DNA from: BS750m-G69 sp964441235
GTDB taxonomy: Bacteria > Fidelibacterota > UBA2242
DNA length: 64,000 nt
Reading direction: 5' to 3'
Assembly: GCA_964441235.1 (NCBI GenBank)
Contig: CAYTUQ010000004.1
Coordinates: forward strand, 1-64,000
Shown here: piece after piece, positions 8,950 to 18,025 of the stretch
Numbering within the stretch: the first letter of the stretch is position 1
Layout of the letters: every line of letters begins with the position of its first letter
Made by a program: the position numbers and the translations under genes
The notes under the pieces: generated by a model
Database searches by the model: none
Told to the model about the DNA's origin: nothing
The model's input: only the letters and a program-made list of their open reading frames with translations

Positions 8950-9795
8950 TTAATATTTCGTTATGGGTATAAAACCAATGGATTCAATTATTTCCTGTCC
9001 TTTTTCACTTAAATAAAGCGTAACAAAAGCATGAAGATGGGTACCAAGTTTAGGATATCCGTTTGTAAACATAAATAATGGACGGGCAATGGGGTATTTA
9101 CCTGAGGAAACAAAGTTGTTATCAGGGTATATATTATTAATCTTAACAGCTTTTACACTTTTATCAATAAATCCCAATCCAACATAACCTATTGCAGCTT
9201 TTGTTGATTGTACACGGGTGCGAACAGCACCGTTACTTCCCACATATTCGGCATTTTGAGTAATTCTTTGCTTTTTCATAACGAGTTTTTCAAATGTTTC
9301 GTATGTCCCACTATTGGTATCACGGCTGATAATGACAATACGATTATTTGGTCCACCAACTTCCCTCCAATTTTTTATTTTACCAAGATAGATATCTCGA
9401 ACTTGATCAATTGTGAGGTTTTTAACTCGATTACTTGGATGAACGATTATGGCAATACCATCAACTGCAACGACATGCGCTACCGGGAAAATTCCTTTAT
9501 CGACTGCTGCCTTAAATTCTTTTTCCTTCATAAACCGAGACATATCCGCTACGTCGCAGGTACCGTTGATCAAACTCTTTGCACCATTTCCACTGCCTGA
9601 TTCACTTACAGTTATATTTACTCCTGGATTCATTCGCATGTAGTATTCAGCAAATGATTTTGCGATAGGACCAACAGTTGTCGATCCATCTACTACTATC
9701 TTTGACCCAGGATTGCCGGCAGAAGCCGGATTTACCAGAAAAATACTCAAACAACACAAAACAGTAAAAACTGCTAAAATCGTAATTTTCTTCAT
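8950..9795 (-). CDS. pstS: Periplasmic phosphate-binding protein PstS
   Basis: The 281-aa product starts with a classical Sec signal peptide ending near NPASAG, then shows the PstS-type fold: VDGSTTVGPIAK near the mature N-terminus, SGSGNGAKSLINGTCDVADMS for the anion-binding loops, and SRDTNSGTYETFEKLV. It captures phosphate in the periplasm and hands it to PstC and PstA. It is a short soluble-type PstS without a lipobox. A good AGGAG ribosome-binding site precedes the ATG. It follows the porin gene in the same operon. Confidence 0.95.
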   Translation of the reverse strand: MKKITILAVFTVLCCLSIFLVNPASAGNPGSKIVVDGSTTVGPIAKSFAEYYMRMNPGVNITVSESGSGNGAKSLINGTCDVADMSRFMKEKEFKAAVDKGIFPVAHVVAVDGIAIIVHPSNRVKNLTIDQVRDIYLGKIKNWREVGGPNNRIVIISRDTNSGTYETFEKLVMKKQRITQNAEYVGSNGAVRTRVQSTKAAIGYVGLGFIDKSVKAVKINNIYPDNNFVSSGKYPIARPLFMFTNGYPKLGTHLHAFVTLYLSEKGQEIIESIGFIPITKY

Positions 9796-9821
9796 TTTTT
9801 GTTTCTCCTCTTTTTTATTAG

Positions 9822-10850
9822 TTAAAATTTGAACTCAAAGTTCATTTTTATAAGCATCTCAGAATCGCTACCGTCTTGATATGATTTATAACGAATATTG
9901 GGAGCCACATGAAATCCTTTACCAGCTGAATAATCTATCCTGACAATGACATATGTATTGCCGTAATTTTCTGTCTCAGTGTTTGGATCATAGATATCTA
10001 CTCTACTAAAAACAGTAAGATTATCTAATGAACTATATGCACAATAGGCAGCCATTACCTGTTGACAGTTATCAATTTCACTGCTTTTTATAACGTCGAA
10101 TTCTCCGCTGATCCTTAGTCCAGATTTAGCAAAACCTCCAAAAGCAGCTATAGTCTGTGTATTTTCACCATCATACGGCTCTATAGCAACTGTTGTTCCT
10201 GCGTTAAAACCATCTTTTTTTGTCAGCTTATGTTGACCATAAAGAAGTTGTACACCGATCTTTTTTTCACTGTTATCTTCTGGATGTTTATAACCGGTGC
10301 CGTGAACATAGGTCACATGAAGGTGGAGATTATCAATTAATTCCCTTTTAAAACCTATACCCATATCGGCAGACGTTGCCATTTTCAAACGGTCCATAGG
10401 AGCCTCTTCTACAAATCTAAGACCCCAGTTCGCTTCTTCGATGTTGAAGTAGTTCATTCCCTGCTGACCAAGTGTTAAGGTTCCGATTGGGTCGATTCTC
10501 CAGTCCAGGTATGCATATTTTACATATATGTGCAGGTGTTCTTTGGAGTTGTGTTTGCTACCAATTATCTCTGTTACATAGCTATTGTCATTTTTGATTA
10601 CGTCGTATGTGTAATAGGTCTCTGAAATTCGTCCGACATCCGTTGTAAACCGGAATTCGATACCAGTATCCATTTGCTTCTTATAAGTAAAGTACAATCG
10701 TGAGATATCGAATTGATTAGAGATCTCATCGTCTTTGTCGGTATCGTAGGTAAAATCAAAATAGCTTTTCCCGGAGATTGAACCATCTCCTGCAGAAACT
10801 GATGCTACCACAACGAAACTCAAAAAAATGAAAGAAATAAATTTTCTCAC
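9822..10850 (-). CDS. Outer-membrane beta-barrel porin, probably phosphate-regulated
   Basis: The 342-aa product has a signal peptide (MRKFISFIFLSF to VSAGDG), then alternating amphipathic strands rich in aromatic residues, and ends in phenylalanine (NFEFKF), as outer-membrane barrels do. It resembles short phosphate-selective/OprO-like porins in length and strand pattern, although I cannot assign the exact family. It is the first gene of the pst operon and lies directly downstream of a Pho-box ladder, which argues for a role in phosphate entry across the outer membrane under starvation. Confidence 0.75.
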   Translation of the reverse strand: MRKFISFIFLSFVVVASVSAGDGSISGKSYFDFTYDTDKDDEISNQFDISRLYFTYKKQMDTGIEFRFTTDVGRISETYYTYDVIKNDNSYVTEIIGSKHNSKEHLHIYVKYAYLDWRIDPIGTLTLGQQGMNYFNIEEANWGLRFVEEAPMDRLKMATSADMGIGFKRELIDNLHLHVTYVHGTGYKHPEDNSEKKIGVQLLYGQHKLTKKDGFNAGTTVAIEPYDGENTQTIAAFGGFAKSGLRISGEFDVIKSSEIDNCQQVMAAYCAYSSLDNLTVFSRVDIYDPNTETENYGNTYVIVRIDYSAGKGFHVAPNIRYKSYQDGSDSEMLIKMNFEFKF

Positions 10851-10921
10851 TTTGTACCTCCTTGATTTGGTTTAAATTCTTAACTCATCTTCATCAAACA
10901 CAGGAGATGTTAGTTAGCAAT

Positions 10922-10960
10922 TGTTATGAGATGATTAAGTAAATGTTAAAAAAATGTTAA
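10922..10960 (-). promoter_or_regulatory. Pho box: four hexamers at an exact 11-bp period
   Basis: Read on the minus strand, TTAACA (10955-10960), TTAACA (10944-10949), TTAATC (10933-10938) and ATAACA (10922-10927) are separated by 5 bp each. Direct TTAACA repeats spaced by about 5 bp are the form of PhoP/PhoB binding sites known from Bacillus. The array lies 72 bp upstream of the porin start, the right place to control the porin-pst-phoU operon through the PhoB encoded next door. Confidence 0.85.
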
Positions 10961-11095
10961 CCCAACTTTACTGCAAAACAGGAAAGACGGTAAAGATCAA
11001 TGTTACGAACTTCGTATCTTATTGTTTTTAGTGAAGCGGGTTTTTGAAAACGTAATTATTAAATAGTTTGTAAGAAAAAAGCCTTACTGAAGATT

Positions 11096-12883
11096 TTATT
11101 GGAAAGAAGAAACAGGGAGTGCTATAATAAATTTTGAACCTTTACCGACTTCGCTTTCTACATCTACTCTTCCATTATGTGCAAGAACAATGTGCTTTAC
11201 AATAGCGAGTCCTAATCCAGTTCCGCCGAGTTTTCGGCTGCGTGCTTTATCAACACGATAAAAACGCTCAAAAAGGTGGGGTAGGTGTTTTTCTTTAATT
11301 CCACAGCCATGATCAGTGACGCTAATGATTACTTCTTCTTCAGACTGAGATGCGTCGACTTGAATCGAGCTTCCTGGTTCACTATATTTAATAGCATTAT
11401 CGATTATATTTACAACAGCCTGCTCGAAGAGAGGAGCATTGATATTTGCAACTATGCCTTGCTTGCATGTCAAGTCAATTTTTAAATCATTTTCTGAAGC
11501 TTTGGAAGTACAGTCTTGGATTGCAACTTCAAGTATATCCTTTATCTTGCCTTTTTCAAATACAATTTCTGATTTTTCGTCTTCTTGCTCAATTCTGGAA
11601 AGACTGAGAAGATCCTCGATAATTGCATTTAAACGGTCAACCTGTTTCGAAATAATATCAAGAAAACGTTTTGCGTTCTTCTTCTCATTGATTGTTACAT
11701 CTTGAAGAGTTTCAACGAAACCTTTAATTGAAGTAATCGGTGTTCTCAACTCATGTGACACATTGGCTACAAAATTGCGTCTTATATTCTCAAGACGTTT
11801 GATTTTAGTGACATTGTTTAAAACGATAAGTGCCCCAATTTCAATACCTTCAAAACCCTTAAGCAAAGTTCCATGTGCCTGCAGAAATTGATCTCCTTTT
11901 GCATTAGGTATAACGATTTCCTCTTCTACTACCTCGCGGTTTTCTAATACTCTTTTAACAAATTTTTGAAGATCAACAATTCTCATGACTTCCTGAAGGC
12001 TACGTCCTTGAATATTGGTTGGATTGATTCCGAATAGTTCTCCGGCTGCCCGGTTTATTTTTATTATCTTCTCATTTAAATCAACCGCAATTACACTTTC
12101 GATCATACTCGATAAAAGAGCATCCTGTTCATTTCTTTGCTTTACAAGAGTCTGAATTTTTTCTCTAAGTTGAGCAGCCATCTGATTCATTGAAGCTGCA
12201 AGACTCCCCAACTCTGAGGAATTAGGAATAGGCAGATTGTAGTCCAAATCTCCGCGGGCAAAGTGTTCAGTTCCGCACTTCATTTCTTCTATCGGACGGC
12301 TTATCTGTCGAGAAATAATAAAACTAACCAGTGCAAATATAAAGGATATAATTACTCCTCCGAGAAAAATGTTTAGATATACACCCCTTAGAACCTGTTT
12401 TATTTTTGTTATTGATATAGCAGTGCGTATCATACCTTTTAATTTACCATCCTGCTCAACAGGTATAGCAAGATACATCATATTTTTTTTAAGTGTATTA
12501 CTGAAACGAATTGATGTACCAACATTACTGTTTGCTATTGCATTTTTAATTTCCGGACGGTTGTAATGATTATCCATAATAGATGGATCTTCATGAGAAT
12601 CGCCAATTACTTTTCCTGATGGTAAAATTATTGTAACCCGTGTTGAGGAACTCCTACCAATTTCTTTGCATAAAGAATCCAGGTATAATGCGTGTATCGG
12701 TGATATGTTTTTTGAGACCTGGTTTTTTATGATTTGTGCTCTTGCTTCAAGGTCTGTAGCGACTTGTTTGTAGTAAAATTTCTGAAGAGAAAGAGATGAG
12801 TACCAGGCAATGGCAGTTAGAGAAACTAATGTTATCAATAGATAAGTTGGATAAATTTGCCATATAAGACGTTTTTTTCTCAT
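11096..12883 (-). CDS. phoR: Phosphate-regulon sensor histidine kinase PhoR
   Basis: The 595-aa kinase has an N-terminal membrane helix, an extracytoplasmic sensor region (about 35-165), a second helix, a HAMP linker (SRQISRPIEEM onward), a PAS domain (about 250-355), the HisKA box with the phosphorylated histidine in VSHELRTPITS, and a HATPase domain with NAIKYSEP and GTGLGLAI. Low phosphate, sensed with the Pst system and PhoU, would trigger phosphorylation of PhoB. The gene begins 3 bp after phoB and precedes the pst operon on the same strand, so PhoR is the natural assignment. Confidence 0.93.
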   Translation of the reverse strand: MRKKRLIWQIYPTYLLITLVSLTAIAWYSSLSLQKFYYKQVATDLEARAQIIKNQVSKNISPIHALYLDSLCKEIGRSSSTRVTIILPSGKVIGDSHEDPSIMDNHYNRPEIKNAIANSNVGTSIRFSNTLKKNMMYLAIPVEQDGKLKGMIRTAISITKIKQVLRGVYLNIFLGGVIISFIFALVSFIISRQISRPIEEMKCGTEHFARGDLDYNLPIPNSSELGSLAASMNQMAAQLREKIQTLVKQRNEQDALLSSMIESVIAVDLNEKIIKINRAAGELFGINPTNIQGRSLQEVMRIVDLQKFVKRVLENREVVEEEIVIPNAKGDQFLQAHGTLLKGFEGIEIGALIVLNNVTKIKRLENIRRNFVANVSHELRTPITSIKGFVETLQDVTINEKKNAKRFLDIISKQVDRLNAIIEDLLSLSRIEQEDEKSEIVFEKGKIKDILEVAIQDCTSKASENDLKIDLTCKQGIVANINAPLFEQAVVNIIDNAIKYSEPGSSIQVDASQSEEEVIISVTDHGCGIKEKHLPHLFERFYRVDKARSRKLGGTGLGLAIVKHIVLAHNGRVDVESEVGKGSKFIIALPVSSFQ

Positions 12884-12886
12884 TTA

Positions 12887-13573
12887 TTATTCCTTGAATC
12901 TATATCCTACACCGTGAACAGTCTCAATATATTTGCCGCCCGGTCCCAGTTTTTTTCTTAATGCCACAATGTGAACATCGACTGATCGCTCGGTAACGGG
13001 ATAATCTTCTCCTTGTACATTATCAACGATTTGATAACGAGTGAACACCCACCCCGGTCGCTGAGCTAAAAATTGAAGAATGCGAAATTCTGTTCGAGTT
13101 AAATCGATACGTCTATCTTTTACCGAAACTTCATGGCGTCCTGGATTAATTAGTAAATCGTGTATTTTTATAACCCTGGATTTGTCCTGAAACTCGTTCC
13201 TTTTTATGCGGAGAACTGCCTTAACGCGTGCAAGAAGAATACGTGGACTAAAAGGCTTGGTTATATAGTCATCAGCACCCATTTCCAGTCCAGTGATAAT
13301 ATCAGATTCTTCACCCTTAGCGGTTAGCATTATAATAGGAATTACTTCAGTTTTTGGGTCATTTTTAAGAATTCTGCAAACGTCAATTCCATCAACTCCA
13401 GGGAGCATAAGGTCAAGTATTAATAGGTCTGGTAAATTTGATCTGGTATTAGAAAGTGCTTCCTCTCCTGAAGTTACACATGTAACAGAATATCCTTCTT
13501 TATAAAGGTTATAGCGGACAAGCTCTAAAATGTCCTCTTCATCATCTACAATGAGTATATTTCTTTTTGGCAT
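12887..13573 (-). CDS. phoB: Phosphate-regulon response regulator PhoB
   Basis: A 228-aa OmpR/PhoB-class regulator. The receiver domain (1-120) has the acidic DDEED pocket, the phospho-acceptor aspartate in LLILDLMLPG, and the conserved lysine in ITKPFSPR. The C-terminal winged helix (about 130-228) has the typical LTRTEFRIL and VDVHIVALRKKLG segments. It would bind the Pho boxes before the porin operon and probably before its own gene. It is followed by phoR. Confidence 0.95.
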   Translation of the reverse strand: MPKRNILIVDDEEDILELVRYNLYKEGYSVTCVTSGEEALSNTRSNLPDLLILDLMLPGVDGIDVCRILKNDPKTEVIPIIMLTAKGEESDIITGLEMGADDYITKPFSPRILLARVKAVLRIKRNEFQDKSRVIKIHDLLINPGRHEVSVKDRRIDLTRTEFRILQFLAQRPGWVFTRYQIVDNVQGEDYPVTERSVDVHIVALRKKLGPGGKYIETVHGVGYRFKE

Positions 13574-13628
13574 TAAGTTTCTTTCTAAGATAAATTTTCA
13601 ATCATCAGAGACATTATTAATAATCTAA

Positions 13629-13645
13629 TGTTAAGAAAATGTTAG
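13629..13645 (-). promoter_or_regulatory. Pho-box-like pair upstream of phoB
   Basis: The plus-strand hexamers TGTTAA (13629) and TGTTAG (13640) are exactly 11 bp apart, matching the period and sequence of the ladder before the porin gene. They lie about 55 bp upstream of phoB, so autoregulation of phoBR is likely. Only two clear repeats are present and flanking positions are weak. Confidence 0.6.
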
Positions 13646-13791
13646 TATTACATAAAAATTTCATTAAAAGCATACTGCTTTTGAAATTTAGGAAACAGAA
13701 TGCTTATATCAAAAGTAATGGTAAAACATACAAGAATTGAGAATCAGAAAACTGTGATTTCATCGGTATAAGAGAATTTCTTCCGGGACTG

Positions 13792-14253
13792 TTAATTTTT
13801 CCGTAGTGGCTGGTGATTTTCCAACTCGCTGAGAAGGATAATATCTATATCATTAATTTTTTTTAGTTGTTCATCATTGGTTATAAACACTTTTACCTTT
13901 TCTGAAATGGCTGTTGCAATCTGTATAGCATCTGGTGTTTTAATTTTATATTTTGCTCTTAAGGTTGAGGCAATATCGGAAACTTGTAGATCAACCAGAG
14001 AAAATTTAAGGTTGGGAAAGGTAAGCAAAAGGTCTCTATAATCGGAAGTTATCTGAAAATTTTCCTCCATTTTGGGTTTAACAAGTATTTCAATTAGAGT
14101 TATAATAGATGTTACGGCATGATATTTTCCGTTTTCTATATCATCGAATAATTTTTCTGTAATATTAGAGAACTTAACATTATCCTCAAGATGATAAATG
14201 AAAACCATTGTGTCAATTCCGATAATATCTCCTCTGGATATTCTTTTTACCAT
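13792..14253 (-). CDS. vapC: PIN-domain toxin, VapC type
   Basis: The 153-aa protein is a PIN-domain nuclease: the first acidic residue is in IGIDTMVFIYHLE, a conserved glutamate in TLIEIL, then KTPDAIQIATA and VFITNDEQLKKI supply the remaining acidic metal-binding residues. VapC toxins usually cut specific tRNAs or rRNA. It overlaps the antitoxin gene by 7 bp (its ATG lies within the end of that gene), indicating translational coupling. Confidence 0.9.
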   Translation of the reverse strand: MVKRISRGDIIGIDTMVFIYHLEDNVKFSNITEKLFDDIENGKYHAVTSIITLIEILVKPKMEENFQITSDYRDLLLTFPNLKFSLVDLQVSDIASTLRAKYKIKTPDAIQIATAISEKVKVFITNDEQLKKINDIDIILLSELENHQPLRKN

Positions 14254-14480
14254 GATTCTCTTTCACGTTTAACATATTCTTTAGCATTTACATTTTTCCA
14301 TAAATCTTTGTGAAGACCTTTTAACTTTTTTGAATAGCTATCAGGCTTTAACCTGAGCACAATCTTATCGTCAATTACCTCAATAATTAATTCGTCACCT
14401 TCGCTTATACCGACAGCATTTCGAATATTTTTGGGTATGACTATCTGACTCTTTTTTCCTACTTTTGTAGATATTAGCAT
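14247..14480 (-). CDS. vapB: AbrB/MazE-like antitoxin, VapB type
   Basis: The 77-aa protein has a swapped-hairpin AbrB DNA-binding domain (STKVGKKSQIVIPKNIRNAV and EGDELIIEV) followed by a short toxin-binding tail. It should neutralise the downstream PIN toxin and repress its own promoter. A GGAG-type ribosome-binding site precedes the start ATG. The pair is a standard type II module. Confidence 0.9.
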   Translation of the reverse strand: MLISTKVGKKSQIVIPKNIRNAVGISEGDELIIEVIDDKIVLRLKPDSYSKKLKGLHKDLWKNVNAKEYVKRERESW

Positions 14481-14678
14481 CTTTTATCTCCTTTTAATTA
14501 TTTCTGTATGAATATAATAAATATATCAGATTAATGCAAATAATATCCTACAAATATTGAATTAGTATCCAGTTGTTTTTTTATATAAAATATTTTTTAG
14601 TAGTATGAAAATATTGTTGTATTATTTCCAAATGCATACACTTGCAAATCCTTAACGGAAATTATAAATTACTACTGC

Positions 14679-14798
14679 GTCTTCGGGACAGGGTGAAAGT
14701 CTCAACCGGCGGTAAAAGTCCGCGAGTTCCGATTAACATCGGGACTGAGTCTGTGAAATTCAGGCACCGACGGTAAGAGTCCGGATGGGAGAAGATCA
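14679..14798 (+). promoter_or_regulatory. FMN riboswitch (RFN element)
   Basis: The sequence carries the conserved RFN landmarks in order: CTTCGGGACAGGGTGAAAGT, ACCGGCGGTAAAAGTCCGCGA, a variable arm, then ACCGACGGTAAGAGTCCGGA and TGGGAGAAGATC. It lies directly before the riboflavin synthesis genes and a terminator hairpin. FMN binding should shut off rib expression by premature termination. Confidence 0.95.
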
Positions 14799-14805
14799 AA
14801 ACAAT

Positions 14806-14830
14806 GTCCCGAGAATATTGGGATTTTTTT
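14806..14830 (+). terminator. Riboswitch expression-platform terminator
   Basis: A hairpin of about 7 bp (GTCCCGA pairing with TTGGGAT, including G-U pairs) with a 5-nt loop is followed by a run of seven T. It sits immediately after the RFN element and ends right at the chosen ribD start codon, so it fits a transcription attenuator. Confidence 0.7.
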
Positions 14831-15916
14831 ATGACTCTACACGAGAAATGGATGAATAGAGCACTTGTCCTGGCAGAGAGGGGACGGGGATATACCAGTC
14901 CAAATCCGGTAGTTGGGGCGGTGCTTGTTAAAGATGGTACGGTCATTGGTGAGGGATATCATAAGAAATTTGGCACGCCTCACGCCGAATTAATTGCAAT
15001 CGGTAAAGCAGGAAATAATGCTAAAGGTGCTACGTTATATGTAAATCTGGAACCTTGTAGCTTTCATGGTAAAACCCCACCCTGTGTTGATGCAATTATA
15101 AGTTCTAGAATTAAAGAAGTTATAATCGGAGTGATAGATCCAAATCCACAGGTAAACGGTAATGGTATAAAGATATTGGAGGACGCAGGGATTCTCGTCA
15201 AAGTTGGGATTCTCGAAAAAGAGGCTGAAACTATAAATCGTGGATTTATTAAATATATCAAGAAAAATAGACCATGGATTACTTTAAAATTGGCAATTAC
15301 AGCAGATGGATTTATTGCTGACGTGACAGGAAAGAGCAAATGGATTACATCAGAACCTGCGCGTCAATTTGTGAAAAAGCAAAGGTCTCTTTACGATGCA
15401 ATAATGGTCGGAATGGGAACGGTTTTTAAAGATGATCCTTCTATGCTCCCGGAATCTAAAGATGGATTTATTCCTTATAGGGTTATTCTGGATGAAGTTT
15501 TAAAAATTCCTTATCGATTCAAACTGGTATCAGATGATTTTAGAAAAAGAACAGTTATTCTTACTTCACAAAAAAGTAAAAAGGAAAAAGTGAGACAATT
15601 GGAAAATGCTGGTATTAATATTTTAAATGTTTCCAGTGATGATTTCGGTTGGATCAAACTTCCCGATTCTTTTAGGTCTTTGGCGGAATTTGGGGTCACA
15701 TCAGTCTATTGTGAAGGAGGTGGGCAGGTTGCCGGCTCGCTAGTTACTCAAAAACTTGTTGATGAATTTCAGCTATTTATATCAACAAAAATATTGGGCG
15801 AGGGTATCTCCAGTTTTGGCGGCTTTATGAAATCACTGGATGAAGCGATTAATTTGAGATGGGAAGAACCTATTAAATTAGGAAAGGATATTCTTTTAAA
15901 AGGAACAATTGTCTAA
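14831..15916 (+). CDS. ribD: Bifunctional riboflavin deaminase/reductase RibD
   Basis: The 361-aa protein joins a zinc-dependent deaminase domain (about 1-145: HAEL, then PCSFHGKTPPC) to a reductase domain (about 150-361: LKLAITADGFI, and CEGGGQVAGSLV). Together they convert the early pyrimidine intermediate of riboflavin synthesis to its reduced, deaminated form. I use the ATG at 14831, because the in-frame ATG at 14804 lies in front of the riboswitch terminator stem. It overlaps ribE by one base (TAATG). Confidence 0.95.
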   Translation: MTLHEKWMNRALVLAERGRGYTSPNPVVGAVLVKDGTVIGEGYHKKFGTPHAELIAIGKAGNNAKGATLYVNLEPCSFHGKTPPCVDAIISSRIKEVIIGVIDPNPQVNGNGIKILEDAGILVKVGILEKEAETINRGFIKYIKKNRPWITLKLAITADGFIADVTGKSKWITSEPARQFVKKQRSLYDAIMVGMGTVFKDDPSMLPESKDGFIPYRVILDEVLKIPYRFKLVSDDFRKRTVILTSQKSKKEKVRQLENAGINILNVSSDDFGWIKLPDSFRSLAEFGVTSVYCEGGGQVAGSLVTQKLVDEFQLFISTKILGEGISSFGGFMKSLDEAINLRWEEPIKLGKDILLKGTIV

Positions 15917-16560
15917 TGTTTACCGGTCTTATTGAAGAAATGGGAAAAATCAAAGGGATTACTCCCAACACTAAGGGTAAAGAATTTCGTATAGAGTCAA
16001 AAAAAGTTATTAATCATCTGAATATTGGTGACAGTGTCGCTATTGATGGTGCATGCCTGACTGTAACAGCCCAAACTAAAGAATATTTTTCTGTCCAAGC
16101 GGTAGAGGAGACTCTTGTAAAAACAACTTTGAAAAACGTTAAAATTGGTAGTTCAGTTAATATTGAACGTGCTGTGCTTGCTATCGGTAGATTTGGGGGG
16201 CATTTTGTCCAGGGGCATGTTGATGGCATTGCGGAAATTGTATCATTTCAGAGAACTGGTGAAGCAGCAAAATTGAAGATTAAAATCCCTGATGCAATTG
16301 TGAAGTATATAGTTCTGAAAGGTTCGATAGCTTTAAACGGGATCAGTCTAACGGTTGCTGAGGTAAATGGTTCAATCGTTACTATAGCATTGATTCCGCT
16401 TACTCTGAAGAATACAAATCTGGGTCAGAAAAGAGTGGGTAACAGTTTGAATATTGAGGTTGACCTGTTGGCAAAATATGTTGAGAATTTTCTTAAGAGT
16501 AAGGAACAGAAAACGATTTCAGTTGAAAAAATTAAAACATGGGGATACGGGGGAAATTGA
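15916..16560 (+). CDS. ribE: Riboflavin synthase alpha chain
   Basis: The 214-aa protein contains the two tandem lumazine-binding repeats of riboflavin synthase: MFTGLIEEMG with DSVAIDGACLTV in the first, and GHFVQGHVDGIA with SIALNGISLTV in the second. It dismutates two lumazine molecules to riboflavin. It starts at the overlapping TAATG after ribD. The last 20 residues extend slightly beyond the usual end. Confidence 0.96.
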   Translation: MFTGLIEEMGKIKGITPNTKGKEFRIESKKVINHLNIGDSVAIDGACLTVTAQTKEYFSVQAVEETLVKTTLKNVKIGSSVNIERAVLAIGRFGGHFVQGHVDGIAEIVSFQRTGEAAKLKIKIPDAIVKYIVLKGSIALNGISLTVAEVNGSIVTIALIPLTLKNTNLGQKRVGNSLNIEVDLLAKYVENFLKSKEQKTISVEKIKTWGYGGN

Positions 16561-16684
16561 CGATTTACAATTGTCAGTTTTCAATTGATAATTAATAATT
16601 AATAATGGTGTGGAAAAACCAATTTTCTGAAGCGAGTAAATATTTACAGTTGGTTTAAATAAAATAATTTAATTGAGAGAGAAA

Positions 16685-17893
16685 ATGATATTCAATACAG
16701 TAGAAGAAGCTGCTGAGGATTTTAAACAGGGAAAATTTGTCATTATCGTTGATGATGAGAATAGGGAAAATGAAGGCGATTTTATCATTGCAGCTGAGAA
16801 AGTAACTCCTGATGATGTGAATTTTATGGTAAAATATGCCCGGGGTTTGATGTGTGTCAGCTTAACAAAAGAGAGGGCGAAAGCTCTTGACTTAAATTTG
16901 ATGGTGCAGGATAATACTGCGCTTCACAATACGAGTTTTACTGTAAGTATTGACTTAAAGAAAGGTACAACGACTGGAATATCTGCATTTGACCGCGCTG
17001 CTACAGTTAAAGCACTTGCGGACCCAAAAACAAAACCGGAGGATTTTGGAAGGCCCGGTCATATTTTCCCCATCATTGCACGCTCAGGAGGAGTGTTGCG
17101 TCGTGCAGGACATACAGAGGCTTCTGTTGACCTTGCAAAAATTGCAGGATTAAAGCCAATCGGCGTTATGTGTGAAATAATGGATGAAGATGGAAATATG
17201 GCACGAGGCGAAACTTTATATAAATTGGCAGAAGAATATAAGATAAAGATAATCACCGTTGCTGATATTATCACTTATAGAAGAAGAACGGAGAAGTTCG
17301 TAGAAAAGCTGAGTGAAGCGGAACTTCCAACACGATTTGGGAAATTTCGGATTGTTATCTATCATGACAAGATAAGTGATAAAGAACATTTAGCACTTGT
17401 TATGGGCGATGTTACAACGGGTGAGCCTGTTATGGTCAGAGTGCATTCGGAATGTCTTACAGGTGATGTTTTTGGATCGTTGCGTTGTGATTGCGGCGAG
17501 CAGCTTCATAGATCAATGGAGATGGTTCAACAATGCAAGCGCGGCGTTATTCTTTATTTGCGGCAGGAGGGAAGAGGAATCGGATTAAGGCATAAAATTT
17601 CTGCTTATAAACTTCAGGATGAAGGTATGGATACCGTTGAAGCAAATGAAAAACTTGGCTTTTTACCGGATCTAAGAGATTATGGGATGGGTGCCCAGAT
17701 TCTTTCTGACCTGGGTGTGAAGAAAATGAGGTTGCTGACGAACAACCCCAAAAAAATCGTCGGACTTCAGGGATTTGATCTTAAAATCGTTGAAAGAATT
17801 CCCATTGAAATTCCACCAAACCAAAATAATAAAAAGTATCTTTTAACAAAGCGTGATAAATTAGGTCATTTAATTCTTAGCAATGAACAGTGA
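16685..17893 (+). CDS. ribBA: Bifunctional DHBP synthase/GTP cyclohydrolase II RibBA
   Basis: The 402-aa protein has an N-terminal 3,4-dihydroxy-2-butanone-4-phosphate synthase domain (DDENRENEGDF, RRAGHTEASVDLA) and a C-terminal GTP cyclohydrolase II domain with the zinc cysteines in HSECLTGDVFGSLRCDCGEQ. It supplies both precursors of riboflavin. I use the ATG at 16685 with GAGAG before it; a TTG at 16675 region is less likely. Confidence 0.96.
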   Translation: MIFNTVEEAAEDFKQGKFVIIVDDENRENEGDFIIAAEKVTPDDVNFMVKYARGLMCVSLTKERAKALDLNLMVQDNTALHNTSFTVSIDLKKGTTTGISAFDRAATVKALADPKTKPEDFGRPGHIFPIIARSGGVLRRAGHTEASVDLAKIAGLKPIGVMCEIMDEDGNMARGETLYKLAEEYKIKIITVADIITYRRRTEKFVEKLSEAELPTRFGKFRIVIYHDKISDKEHLALVMGDVTTGEPVMVRVHSECLTGDVFGSLRCDCGEQLHRSMEMVQQCKRGVILYLRQEGRGIGLRHKISAYKLQDEGMDTVEANEKLGFLPDLRDYGMGAQILSDLGVKKMRLLTNNPKKIVGLQGFDLKIVERIPIEIPPNQNNKKYLLTKRDKLGHLILSNEQ

Positions 17894-18025
17894 GCAATTA
17901 TCAATGAACAAATAACAAATAACAATTAACATTGAGCAATGAACAGTTGAAGATTATTTTCAATTCTAAAATTAACCCATTTCTCAAACCATTGATCATT
18001 GATAATTGAAAAAGCGAGGTGAAAT

